Below are positions 15,706 through 24,435 of a stretch of 64,000 nt of DNA, in pieces (the first letter of the stretch is position 1; each line of letters starts with the position of its first letter). The notes below the pieces were generated by a model that saw only the letters and a list, made by a program, of their open reading frames with translations, was not told the origin of the DNA and did no database searches. This DNA is from SABI01 sp963677695 (GTDB lineage: Bacteria > Spirochaetota > Spirochaetia > Sphaerochaetales > Sphaerochaetaceae), in the NCBI GenBank assembly GCA_963677695.2, contig CAXXUJ010000002.1:310001-374000 (forward strand), given 5' to 3'. Position numbers and translations under genes: made by a program.

Positions 15706-16983
15706 ATGGGAATTGTTGGATTATTAATGGTTGCATTCCTGATGATCGGGTTCCCGTTCGTCATCACTCTGCTGGCACCGCTCCTTGCATTCTTCGGTAT
15801 CACCATGCCGAACATGAATCTTGTAGTTGTCATTCAGCAGCTGATAAGAGGATTTTCTCCCTCATCTCTCGTTGCAGTGCCGATGTTCATTCTTGCAGCG
15901 AATATCATGACGAGCGGAAAGGCCGCTGCACGTCTGGTGGAGATGATTCGCGTATTCGTCGGTCATATTCCCGGAGGGCTTGCCATCACGACGAATGCAA
16001 GCTGTACTCTTTTCGGTGCAGTTTCCGGCTCGACTCAGGCAACGGTGTCAGCTATCGGAGGAACGATGAGGCCAATGCTCTTGAAAGCAGGGTATTCCTC
16101 CTCGTTCACCCTCGGACTCATCATCAATGCGAGTGATATCGCACTGCTGATACCTCCCTCCATCGGATTTATCGTATATGGTGTCGTAACGAGCACCTCC
16201 ATCGGAAAACTCTTCCTTGCTGGCGTTCTGCCCGGAATTATGATCTTTATCCTCTTTTCGATCTTTGTTTTCTTCTATTCGAAAATTAAGAAAATCGCGA
16301 TCATGGAGAAAGCTACCAAGAAGGAAAGAATCAATGCCCTCAAGGACGGGTACCTTGTTCTCGGCTTTCCCCTCATCGTTGTCGGCGGAATCTATGCCGG
16401 GATCTTCTCTCCTACCGAAGCTGCGGCCGCTGGTGTAGCCTATGCACTTCTGCTTGAAGCCGCGATATACAGGACACTGACCTGGGAGAAACTCAAGAAA
16501 GCGATCCTCGATGCAGGTATCGTCACCGGAGTCGTATTCATCCTCGTAGGTGCAGGACAGGTATTCAGCTGGACAATCAGTTTCCTCCAGATTCCCCAGA
16601 AGGTCATGCCTTCGATCATAGGAACCGATCCTACTCAGCTGCAGCTTATCATCACCGTAGTTGTCGCCTATTTTGTGGCCTGTATGTTCGTAGATCCGAT
16701 CGTAGCGATCTATGTGCTTTCCCCGATTTTTGCTCCCTACGTTGAAATGACTGGTATCGATCCTGTCTTCCTCGGAACACTCATCGTTCTTCAGGCGGCG
16801 ATAGGTTCGGCAACTCCACCGTTCGGATGTGATATATTCACGGCCCAGCTCATATTCAGACGTCCGTACCTTGAAGTCATCAGGCAGACACCTCCGTTTG
16901 TCGCTATCCTGGTGCTCTCGACGATTCTGATTATCATGTTCCCTCAGATTGCGCTGTTCCTCCCGAATGCCGCAGGTCTGTAG
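15706..16983 (+). CDS. uehC: TRAP transporter large permease (DctM family)
   Basis: 425 residues, about 12 membrane segments. DctM hallmarks include FSPSSLVAVPMFILAANIMT, FGAVSGSTQATVSAIGGTM, LIPPSIGFIVYGVVTSTSIG and FSPTEAAAAGVAYAL. It forms the sodium-driven import channel. With the preceding two genes it makes a complete tripartite transporter of the ectoine operon. Confidence 0.92.
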   Translation: MGIVGLLMVAFLMIGFPFVITLLAPLLAFFGITMPNMNLVVVIQQLIRGFSPSSLVAVPMFILAANIMTSGKAAARLVEMIRVFVGHIPGGLAITTNASCTLFGAVSGSTQATVSAIGGTMRPMLLKAGYSSSFTLGLIINASDIALLIPPSIGFIVYGVVTSTSIGKLFLAGVLPGIMIFILFSIFVFFYSKIKKIAIMEKATKKERINALKDGYLVLGFPLIVVGGIYAGIFSPTEAAAAGVAYALLLEAAIYRTLTWEKLKKAILDAGIVTGVVFILVGAGQVFSWTISFLQIPQKVMPSIIGTDPTQLQLIITVVVAYFVACMFVDPIVAIYVLSPIFAPYVEMTGIDPVFLGTLIVLQAAIGSATPPFGCDIFTAQLIFRRPYLEVIRQTPPFVAILVLSTILIIMFPQIALFLPNAAGL

Positions 16984-17014
16984 AAAAAGAAACGAGGAGT
17001 AGAGGTGCTCTGAT

Positions 17015-17752
17015 ATGAAAGTGAAAGCACGGGGCAGACAGTTGAGTTACGGAGAGGCTATCGGCATTCTCCTCATAGAGAACTATGTCCCGTATATCCC
17101 AGGTGATACTGCGAATGCTACGACCTATCGCTATCCTGTGAGGTTTCAGCCAGTGGTGGGACTCACCGTGGAAAAACTGTTCAACCATGACATGGATTCG
17201 CTTGAAGAGATCACCCGGTGTGCTCTTACCCTGCAGGAAAACGGGGTGAGAGCGATCACCGGAGACTGCGGTTTTCTCGCTCTGTTTCAGAAGGAACTGA
17301 GTGAGGCAGTGGATGTTCCTCTCTTTCTGTCGAGCCTTCTGCAGCTCAATTTCATCTTTCCCATTCTCCCTTCTGATGCTGAAGTGATCATCATCACTGC
17401 AAACAGTGAGGCGCTCATACCTCTCCTGTTTGAAAGACTCTCGGTACAGCAGAAATATGTCGACAGGTGCAGGATATCGGGTCTCGAGGACTGCCCGGCT
17501 TTCACCGTTCCTGTCTTTGACGAAGAGGGAGAATATGATACGGAGGAAGTACAGCAGTGTGTTGTCGAGAGGGCGCTTGATATGAAGAAGAAATATCCGA
17601 AAGCGAAGGCGGTTCTGCTCGAGTGCTCACTGCTCCCCCCGTTCGCGAAGGCTGTGGCCGACGCGACGTCTCTGCCTGTCTTTGATTATATCACCATGAT
17701 CGATTACGTTCATGATTCTGTCGTAAAACAAACCTTTACCGGACATATGTAA
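17015..17752 (+). CDS. eutA: EutA-like protein, Asp/Glu racemase superfamily
   Basis: 245 residues. The protein has the two Cys positions of the aspartate/glutamate racemase and arylmalonate decarboxylase superfamily: GDCGFLALFQ (near residue 89) and LLECSLLPPFAKA (near residue 201). It lies directly before an ectoine hydrolase and EutB/EutC genes, the order typical of the eutABC part of hydroxyectoine operons. EutABC are thought to convert 5-hydroxyectoine towards ectoine, with EutA perhaps acting on stereochemistry; its exact reaction is not settled. Confidence 0.75.
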   Translation: MKVKARGRQLSYGEAIGILLIENYVPYIPGDTANATTYRYPVRFQPVVGLTVEKLFNHDMDSLEEITRCALTLQENGVRAITGDCGFLALFQKELSEAVDVPLFLSSLLQLNFIFPILPSDAEVIIITANSEALIPLLFERLSVQQKYVDRCRISGLEDCPAFTVPVFDEEGEYDTEEVQQCVVERALDMKKKYPKAKAVLLECSLLPPFAKAVADATSLPVFDYITMIDYVHDSVVKQTFTGHM

Positions 17753-17773
17753 TAATTCACGAGGAGGGTCGTC

Positions 17774-18949
17774 ATGACTGTATTTACAAAAGCGGAGTAT
17801 CAGGGCCGCATTGAAAGGACGAAAAAACTGATGAGTGAGAGGGGGGTGGAACTTCTTCTTGTATCGCAACCGGCAAATATGAATTACCTCACAGGATATG
17901 ATGGTTGGAGCTTTTACGTTCACCAGTGTGTCCTTGTCTCCCTCGACAGGGAGGAACCTATCTGGATAGGGCGAGGCATGGATGCAAACGGTGCCAGAAT
18001 CACCTCCTTCCTCTCTGACGAGAGTATCTTCCAGTATGCTGACAACTATGTGCAGTCCCTCGAGCGCCATCCCATGCAGTTCGCTGCCGATATAATAAAG
18101 AAGTTCGGATGGGACAAAAAGACTATCGGTGTTGAAATGGATCAGTTCTATTTCACCCACCGTGCCTATGTGGAACTGGAGGCATCCCTTCCCGATGCCG
18201 TGTTTACCGATGCGAATGCTCTGGTCAACTGGGTGAGGGTGATAAAGAGCGATGCTGAAATCGGGATGCTGAAAATAGCAGGTACCATAGCTGAGAAGGT
18301 GATGGATGCGGCTGTGAAGCATATCCGTCCCGGAGTGAGAGAATGTGATGCGGCAAGCGAGATCGTTCGTGCCCAGTATGCTGGAACCCCAGCACACGGA
18401 GGCGACTATCCTGCGATCGTTCCTCTTATGATGGCGGGGGAGAAGTCAAAGACTCCACACCTGACCTGGACCGATAATCCTTTCAAGGCCGATGAAGCGG
18501 TGCTTCTTGAACTCTGCGGTGTCTATAACCATTATCATTCTCCGATAGCCAGGACCATCTTCCTTGGAAAGAAGCCTCCTCAGCTGATGAAAGATACAGC
18601 TCAGACTGTCATAGAAGGTCTTCAGAAGACTCTGGAGTGGATCAAGGCAGGAGTGACTGCAGCTGAGGTTGAGGCGAAATGGAGAGAGGCAATCGCCCAT
18701 ACGACGGTTGTGAAGGAATCACGACTGGGATATTCCATCGGAGTCAATTATCCCCCTGACTGGGGCGAACAGACGATCAGTCTGAGACCTGGCGATGCAA
18801 CCATCCTTAAACCGAACATGACCCTCCATCTCATTCCTGGCATCTGGTATGACGATGTAGGTTTTGAACTAGATGCCTCTATCGTCATCACCGAGAACGG
18901 TTATGAGCCTCTGTTCACCTACCCGATGGACATCGTTCTAAATCCGTAA
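17774..18949 (+). CDS. doeA: Ectoine hydrolase, first copy (DoeA/EutD, M24 family)
   Basis: 391 residues with the M24 creatinase/aminopeptidase fold. MNYLTGYDGWSFYVHQCVL, a GRGMDANGAR segment and NYVQSLERHPM are close to known ectoine hydrolases. In the C-terminal domain the usual two metal-binding Asp residues are absent (LLELCGVYNHYHSPIART), as in the metal-free creatinase-type members. The enzyme opens the ectoine ring to N-acetyl-diaminobutyrate. ACGAGGAGGGTCGTC gives a strong ribosome site. The start follows eutA by 21 bases. A paralogue closes the operon at 20965. Confidence 0.85.
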   Translation: MTVFTKAEYQGRIERTKKLMSERGVELLLVSQPANMNYLTGYDGWSFYVHQCVLVSLDREEPIWIGRGMDANGARITSFLSDESIFQYADNYVQSLERHPMQFAADIIKKFGWDKKTIGVEMDQFYFTHRAYVELEASLPDAVFTDANALVNWVRVIKSDAEIGMLKIAGTIAEKVMDAAVKHIRPGVRECDAASEIVRAQYAGTPAHGGDYPAIVPLMMAGEKSKTPHLTWTDNPFKADEAVLLELCGVYNHYHSPIARTIFLGKKPPQLMKDTAQTVIEGLQKTLEWIKAGVTAAEVEAKWREAIAHTTVVKESRLGYSIGVNYPPDWGEQTISLRPGDATILKPNMTLHLIPGIWYDDVGFELDASIVITENGYEPLFTYPMDIVLNP

Positions 18950-18961
18950 GAGAGGGAAAGT

Positions 18962-19933
18962 ATGAAAGAGGTATCGATAGCTTCAGTTTTTGAAGCCTCA
19001 CGAAGAATCTATCCGACGGTCCGAAAAACACCTCTATTGGAGAGTTCCTATTTCACCTCCCTGTTCAATGCTGAACGGGTTGTATTCAAAGCAGAGATGT
19101 TCCAGGAGACAGGCTCCTTCAAGGAGCGGGGTGCCGCCAATCGTATCCTCTCCCTCTCAGATGAAGAGAAGGGGAGGGGGGTAATCACTTTTTCAACAGG
19201 GAATCATGGGAGAGCAGTCTCTTCAGTGGCCTCGAGAAACGGTGTGAAGGCTGTTGTCTGTGTCTCAAAGCGAGTTCCACGCTATCGTGTAGAGGCTATG
19301 GAAGCTCTCGGTGCTGTAGTGATTCAGGATGGGGAAAGCCAGGACGAGGCGGAACTCATCTACGAGAGAGTCAGGAAGGAGAGGAATCTCATCCCTGTCG
19401 TCCCTTTTGATGACCCCTATGTCGTCAGCGGACAGGGGACGATCGCTCTGGAAATCTATGAAGCGTTCAAGGATGTCGACACTCTCGTCGTCCCTCTCAG
19501 CGGAGGAGGGCTCCTCGGAGGAATTGCTTTCACCATAAAACAGCTCAAACCGTCAGTTGAGGTTGTCGGGGTTTCTATTGAATGTTCTCCGGCCATGCTC
19601 AAGAGCGTGGAAGCCGGCAGACCAGCCCTTGTCACCGAAAGTGATACGCTCGCTGATTCCCTCCTAGGTGGGATCGGTGTTACGAATAAGTATACCCTTG
19701 ATCTGGTATCACGCTACGTCGATACCCATATCGTGGTGAATGAGGAAGAGACGGCAGAGGCGATGAGAGCCCTCCATGACCGTATGGGGCTTGTTGTTGA
19801 AGGTGCCGGCTCTGTTCCTCTTGCAGCTGCAATGGGCGGTAAGCTGGATCTGAGAGGAAAGAAGGCGGTACTTGTCTGTACTGGAAGAAATGTTGATCTA
19901 GAGCAGTACGCCAACGTGATAGGCGGAAAATGA
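18962..19933 (+). CDS. eutB: EutB-like PLP-dependent dehydratase
   Basis: 323 residues, threonine-dehydratase family (fold-type II). The Schiff-base Lys lies in TGSFKERGAANR, TFSTGNHGRAVS binds substrate, and LSGGGLLGGIAF holds the PLP phosphate. There is no C-terminal ACT domain, as in catabolic dehydratases. Next to EutA, EutC and ectoine hydrolases, it matches hydroxyectoine-utilisation dehydratase EutB, thought to remove the hydroxyl group. Biodegradative threonine or serine dehydratase is the alternative, but the operon argues against it. Confidence 0.82.
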   Translation: MKEVSIASVFEASRRIYPTVRKTPLLESSYFTSLFNAERVVFKAEMFQETGSFKERGAANRILSLSDEEKGRGVITFSTGNHGRAVSSVASRNGVKAVVCVSKRVPRYRVEAMEALGAVVIQDGESQDEAELIYERVRKERNLIPVVPFDDPYVVSGQGTIALEIYEAFKDVDTLVVPLSGGGLLGGIAFTIKQLKPSVEVVGVSIECSPAMLKSVEAGRPALVTESDTLADSLLGGIGVTNKYTLDLVSRYVDTHIVVNEEETAEAMRALHDRMGLVVEGAGSVPLAAAMGGKLDLRGKKAVLVCTGRNVDLEQYANVIGGK

Positions 19934-19949
19934 AAAGGAAGGAAGACGT

Positions 19950-20945
19950 ATGAAAAAAGAACCTATCTTGATAGTGAGTGAAAAGGATCTGGTTGAACAT
20001 ATTCCCCTTGATGAAGTTCTTATAGAGGAAATCGAAAAGGGGTTTGTGGCTCTGAGCGAAGGGAAGGCAACCGTTCCCCCCATTATGATGATTCCCGTTC
20101 CCGAAAGGGATGGAGAAGTCGATATCAAGAGTGCATTCGTGCACACGATGGATCTGATGGCAGTGAAGATCGCTTCCGGGTTTTTCAAGAACCCTGATCT
20201 CGGGCTTCCCAGCCAGAGCGGTCAGATGCTTGTTCTTTCAACCGTCACGGGTATGCTCGAGGGTGTTCTTCTCGATAACGGCTATCTCACGCAGATCAGA
20301 ACTGCTGCTGCGGGAGCGATAGCAGCCAAATATTTTGCGAGAACAGAAATTTCCACTGTGGGAGTCTTCGGTTCAGGTGTCCAGGCACGGTATCAGATGG
20401 AAGCGATGGCCCTTGTAAGAAGATTCAATAGAATCGTGATGTTCTCACTTGATCCTCCTGAAAGAAAGCAGGCCTTTGTCGATGATATGAAATCACGATT
20501 GAACGTTGAGGTTGTTCTTGCCGAGAACGGTGCAGATCTTGTTGCCATGAGTGATGTCGTTGTCACCACAACACCGAGCAGGAAGGCGTTTTTTTCTCCC
20601 GAGTGGGTGAAGCCTGGTTTACATATTACAAGCATGGGAAGCGATGCCGAAGATAAGCAGGAGCTCTATGCCGATGTGTTTAAAAAAACCGATGTGATCG
20701 CGTGTGACCTTCTCAGCCAGTCTACCCGTCTCGGAGAGCTCAGGGCAGTGAAGGAAGCGGGTATTATGACCGATTTTTCTTCTGTCCGTCAGATCGGTGA
20801 AGTCATATCAGGGAAAAAACCTGGACGTGAGAACGATGAACAGGTCACAGTCTGTGACCTGACCGGAGTCGGCGTTCAGGATACCATGGTCGCGATGCTG
20901 GCCTACACACTTGCAAAGAAGAAAGGACTCGGGATCTCGATCTAG
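19950..20945 (+). CDS. eutC: EutC-like ornithine cyclodeaminase-family protein
   Basis: 331 residues of the ornithine cyclodeaminase/mu-crystallin family. The Rossmann motif is VGVFGSGVQARYQMEAM, with conserved KIASGFFKN and LLDNGYLTQIRTAAAGAIAA in the substrate half. In hydroxyectoine operons EutC acts with EutA and EutB; ring closure or a reduction step is suspected. It is the family member expected at this place, 16 bases after eutB. The stop codon lies inside a hairpin (GGGATCT/AGATCCC, 20931-20950) that could modulate coupling to the next gene. Confidence 0.82.
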   Translation: MKKEPILIVSEKDLVEHIPLDEVLIEEIEKGFVALSEGKATVPPIMMIPVPERDGEVDIKSAFVHTMDLMAVKIASGFFKNPDLGLPSQSGQMLVLSTVTGMLEGVLLDNGYLTQIRTAAAGAIAAKYFARTEISTVGVFGSGVQARYQMEAMALVRRFNRIVMFSLDPPERKQAFVDDMKSRLNVEVVLAENGADLVAMSDVVVTTTPSRKAFFSPEWVKPGLHITSMGSDAEDKQELYADVFKKTDVIACDLLSQSTRLGELRAVKEAGIMTDFSSVRQIGEVISGKKPGRENDEQVTVCDLTGVGVQDTMVAMLAYTLAKKKGLGISI

Positions 20946-20964
20946 ATCCCGGGTGGAGGTGAAC

Positions 20965-22134
20965 ATGAAAAAGCTGCCGTTTGAAGAGAAAGAATACGCA
21001 CGACGTGTAGCCGAAGTGAAACAGATCATGGATAGAAGGGGTATTGAGATGCTTCTTCTCCTTGATCCTTCACATATGAATTATCTGTCAGGGTTTGACG
21101 GGTGGAGCTTCTATGTGCATCAGGGACTGCTCATCTTCCTTGGTGAGGAATATCCTCACTGGTTCGGAAGAGCGCAGGATTCCAATGCGGCGCGACTGAC
21201 GACCTATCTTCCCGAAGAGCATATCCATGGGTACAAAGATGAGTATGTTCAGTCCAGATATATCCATACCATGGAATTTGTTGCCGAACTGCTGAAAGGC
21301 AGGGGGAAACGACTCGCTATCGAAATGGAAGGCTACTGGTGCAATCCGAAGATGGAGCGGGTTCTTCAGAGAGAACTTCCAGCCGTTGAGATCGTTGATG
21401 CTGAGAATATGGTCGGCTGGGTGAAGACGATCAAGAGCGAACAGGAGATTTTCTATATCAGGGAAGCAGGCGCCATCACCGTCGAGACGATGAATATCGC
21501 ACTCGATAACATACGTGAAGGGAATGCAGAGCGTGAAGTCGCAGCTCTTGTGGCAGCAACCCAGATTAGGGGTGTCAACGGCTACGGAGGGGATTCTCCC
21601 GCTATCTTTCCCATCCTTCCCTCTGCGGAAAGGACCTCCTCTGCCCACCTTACCTATGATTCCAACAGGAATTATCAGAAAGGAGATGTCGTACTCCTTG
21701 AAATAGGGTCTTCACGCTATCATTATCATGCACCCCTATCCAGGACCGCCTTCATAGGAGAGGCTCCGAGTGACCTCCGTCATGTATCCGATGTGGTCGT
21801 GAACGGACTTCAGAAGACTCTTTCGAGGATAGGACCTGGAATGACAGCAGAAGATGTTGAAAAGGTATGGAGAGAACAGCTTGTGGGAACGGGAGTGGAA
21901 AAACCGAGCAGAGTAGGGTATTCCTTCGGTCTCGCCTTTGTCCCTGACTGGGGTGAGAGAACCGTTTCCCTGAGACCAGGTGATAAATCGGTCTTGAGGA
22001 AAGGGATGACCATCCATTTCATGCCCGGTATCTGGCTCGATACCTATGGCTTCGAATGCAGTGAACCCTTCCTCGTTACCGATAACGGGTGCGAGAAACT
22101 GATCGAATACCCGGAAAAACTCTTTATCTGCTGA
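20965..22134 (+). CDS. Ectoine hydrolase paralogue, second copy (DoeA/EutD, M24 family)
   Basis: 389 residues from ATG 20965, chosen for the GGAGGTGA ribosome site; an earlier in-frame start at 20911 lies inside eutC. The N-terminal SHMNYLSGFDGWSFYVHQGLL and the C-terminal LLEIGSSRYHYHAPLSRT are plainly homologous to the first copy, and here too the M24 metal Asp residues are missing. The two proteins are diverged throughout, so this is not a recent duplication. The second copy may prefer hydroxyectoine or another ring, or form a mixed dimer; this is speculation. It is the last gene of the operon before the terminator at 22165. Confidence 0.82.
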   Translation: MKKLPFEEKEYARRVAEVKQIMDRRGIEMLLLLDPSHMNYLSGFDGWSFYVHQGLLIFLGEEYPHWFGRAQDSNAARLTTYLPEEHIHGYKDEYVQSRYIHTMEFVAELLKGRGKRLAIEMEGYWCNPKMERVLQRELPAVEIVDAENMVGWVKTIKSEQEIFYIREAGAITVETMNIALDNIREGNAEREVAALVAATQIRGVNGYGGDSPAIFPILPSAERTSSAHLTYDSNRNYQKGDVVLLEIGSSRYHYHAPLSRTAFIGEAPSDLRHVSDVVVNGLQKTLSRIGPGMTAEDVEKVWREQLVGTGVEKPSRVGYSFGLAFVPDWGERTVSLRPGDKSVLRKGMTIHFMPGIWLDTYGFECSEPFLVTDNGCEKLIEYPEKLFIC

Positions 22135-22164
22135 CCTGCCATTCTCACGGCAGCTCCCCCTTAC

Positions 22165-22191
22165 TCGGCAATGGTGTATCCCCATTGCCGA
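22165..22191 (+). terminator. Probable terminator of the ectoine operon
   Basis: TCGGCAATGG (22165-22174) pairs perfectly with CCATTGCCGA (22182-22191) around a 7-base loop. The downstream tract is pyrimidine-rich (ACCTCCTCTTTCTC), not a pure T-run, so efficiency is uncertain. Confidence 0.6.
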
Positions 22192-22306
22192 ACCTCCTCT
22201 TTCTCACATCCACGAAACGGGTATTCCTCCACATCGAAAGAACCGTGCATCACTGTACAACAGCAGGTTTTTTAGATATGATAAAAGACTCAGGAGGAAT
22301 TTTTAG

Positions 22307-23293
22307 ATGCCAACACTCGATACAACATATATGGGCCTGAAGTTGAAGAATCCGGTCATTGTAGGATCTTCACCGCTGACACAAACCCTCGACGGTTTGA
22401 AGAAATGTGAAGACGCCGGCGCGGGCGCTGTAGTCGTGAAATCGATCTTCGAAGAACAGATCGATGCACAGTCCGCTCAGATGATCAAGGAGAGCAGCGA
22501 TTATGTAGCTCATACTGATGGATCAGATTTCCTTGAAGAGGTATCAAGAAATTTCTACATTGACAGATATGTTTCTTTGATTGAAGAAGCAAAGAAGTCA
22601 CTCGATATTCCTGTGATTGCAAGCGTCAACTGCAAAAGCCATGGCGGCTGGGTCGATTACGTGGAGCGTTTCAGTGCCGTCGGTGCCGATGCCCTGGAAG
22701 TGAACCAGTACATTCTCCCCAGAGATATGAATACAGACTCAACAGAGATCGAGGAAGAGTACCACACGGTCGTACGTGAAGTGAAGAAGAGTATCTCAAT
22801 TCCCGTAGCCGTGAAAATGGGTCCCTATTTCTCCTCTTTCGCTCATACCGTCAAACAGTTCGACTCCTACGGTGTAGACGGGTATGTGCTGTTCAATAGA
22901 TTCTACCAGCCCGATATCGACATCAAGAAACTCTCACTCAAGCCGATGGTGAATTTCTCCAACGAACATGACTACGGACAGGCACTGCAGTGGACTGCAC
23001 TCCTTTCCGCCTATCTCAATGGCGATATCTGTGCGTCAGGCGGGGTCCATTCCGGAGAAACTCTCATCAAGCTCCTTCTTTCAGGAGCGAAATCGGTTCA
23101 GGTTGTCACTGCACCTATGAAGAAGGGGCTGGGAGTCATCAAGGAAATGAATGATACAGTCTCTTCCTGGATGGAGGAGAAGGGGTACGAATCATTTGTC
23201 GATTTCAGGGGAGCACTTGCCCACAAGCGGATGGAGAATCCTGCGGTCTGGGAACGTTCCCAGTACATGAAATCACTGAACGTGGAGTTTTAA
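22307..23293 (+). CDS. Dihydroorotate dehydrogenase-like flavoprotein
   Basis: 328 residues with a TIM-barrel FMN fold like PyrD: TTYMGLKLKNPVIVGSSPLT at the start, CEDAGAGAVVVKSIFEEQ, PVIASVNCKS, and the FMN phosphate region ICASGGVHSGETLIKLLLSGA. Proteins of this type are common beside, but distinct from, true PyrD, and their substrate is unknown. TCAGGAGGAATTTTTAG gives the start. It heads a tight operon with an acyltransferase and a lipoprotein gene (gaps of 3 and 2 bases). Confidence 0.8.
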   Translation: MPTLDTTYMGLKLKNPVIVGSSPLTQTLDGLKKCEDAGAGAVVVKSIFEEQIDAQSAQMIKESSDYVAHTDGSDFLEEVSRNFYIDRYVSLIEEAKKSLDIPVIASVNCKSHGGWVDYVERFSAVGADALEVNQYILPRDMNTDSTEIEEEYHTVVREVKKSISIPVAVKMGPYFSSFAHTVKQFDSYGVDGYVLFNRFYQPDIDIKKLSLKPMVNFSNEHDYGQALQWTALLSAYLNGDICASGGVHSGETLIKLLLSGAKSVQVVTAPMKKGLGVIKEMNDTVSSWMEEKGYESFVDFRGALAHKRMENPAVWERSQYMKSLNVEF

Positions 23294-23296
23294 AGA

Positions 23297-24433
23297 ATGG
23301 ATAGAGAACAGTATAGAGACATTGCCCCCTATTCAGGTCAGGACTTCATAGATGCCGTTGGACGAATCAAGGCCAACCCGTCGTTTCTGTCAAAGATGGC
23401 TGATGTCCTGTACTCGGGGAATATCCTCAAGACAAAATGGAAATCCCATCAGATCAAAGATGCGATGCCGGAACTCCTCGATAAAGTAAAGAATTACGAT
23501 GATTTTCAGAAGCTGATCACCGCAGGATTCTTCCTGCCGATGATCGAGAAGGCTTCAATGACATCATTCACCTACAGCGGTACCGAGAACCTCGATAAAG
23601 ATACTCCCTATCTCTTTATCTCAAACCACAGAGATATCGTTCTTGACTGTGCGCTTCTCGACTATGCTCTCCTCAAGTCTGATCTCCCTATCTGTGAGAT
23701 GGCCATTGGAGACAATCTGCTGGTGAACCAGTTCACTGAAGATATGTTCAAGCTGAACGGCGGAGTGACGGTGAAACGGAATCTGCCGATGAGAGAACAG
23801 TATGCGGAATCAATGCACCTCAGCCGTTATTTCGTCGAGGTGGTGAGAGATGAGAAGAAATCCATCTGGGTCGCTCAGAGAAGTGGACGTGCGAAGGACG
23901 GAATAGACCTTACCAATCCAGCCATCATCAAGATGCTCTTCCTGAGTTATAAGAAATCGGGGCTCACTTTCAGTGAACTGATCAACTCACTCAATATCGT
24001 CCCGGTTGCGATCAGCTATCAGTATGATCCGAACGATATAAACAAGGGACGGGAGCAGGTCTCAAAAAGACTGAACGGTACCTACCGGAAGAAGAAATAT
24101 GAAGACCTGGTAAACATGCTCCGTGGACTGAAACGGTTCAAGGGCGATGTGCATATCCATTTCGGGAAACCTATCAAGGGCGAATTCAACAGCGCAGATG
24201 AGGTTGCAAGAGAGATTGACCGACAGGTCCATGTCGGCTACCGCCTGAAGGATACGAACTACTACGCATACGACCTGATTCAGGGACCCACCCGTTTCCA
24301 GGACAAGTATGAATCACTCGATACCAAACAGTTCCTCAAGAGGTATAAGGATCTGAGTGATGATGTCAGGAACAGCATTCTCAGAACGTATGCAAACCCT
24401 GTTGTGATGCAGCTCGAAGAACTCAGGATGTAG
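23297..24433 (+). CDS. PlsC-like glycerolphosphate acyltransferase
   Basis: 378 residues. The acyltransferase motif is FISNHRDIVLDCALLD, a variant of the usual NHxxxxD box; NGGVTVKRNLPM and AQRSGRAKDG match the substrate-phosphate and later motifs. It probably acylates glycerol-phosphate or lysophosphatidate at the inner membrane. It is longer than typical PlsC (about 240 residues), with an extra N-terminal part of about 95 residues and a C-terminal tail. Related long forms occur in Bacteroidetes and spirochaetes. Specificity cannot be told from sequence. Confidence 0.75.
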   Translation: MDREQYRDIAPYSGQDFIDAVGRIKANPSFLSKMADVLYSGNILKTKWKSHQIKDAMPELLDKVKNYDDFQKLITAGFFLPMIEKASMTSFTYSGTENLDKDTPYLFISNHRDIVLDCALLDYALLKSDLPICEMAIGDNLLVNQFTEDMFKLNGGVTVKRNLPMREQYAESMHLSRYFVEVVRDEKKSIWVAQRSGRAKDGIDLTNPAIIKMLFLSYKKSGLTFSELINSLNIVPVAISYQYDPNDINKGREQVSKRLNGTYRKKKYEDLVNMLRGLKRFKGDVHIHFGKPIKGEFNSADEVAREIDRQVHVGYRLKDTNYYAYDLIQGPTRFQDKYESLDTKQFLKRYKDLSDDVRNSILRTYANPVVMQLEELRM

Positions 24434-24435
24434 GT

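Noticed and set aside
18962..20945. Threonine dehydratase and ornithine cyclodeaminase as amino-acid catabolic enzymes
   Set aside because: Possible by family alone, but the position between two ectoine hydrolase genes and next to EutA and TRAP genes fits EutB and EutC better.
10246..22134. Mobile-element origin of the ectoine operon
   Set aside because: No integrase, transposase, tRNA junction or flanking direct repeats are visible, and base composition looks like the neighbours. Transfer, if any, was not recent.
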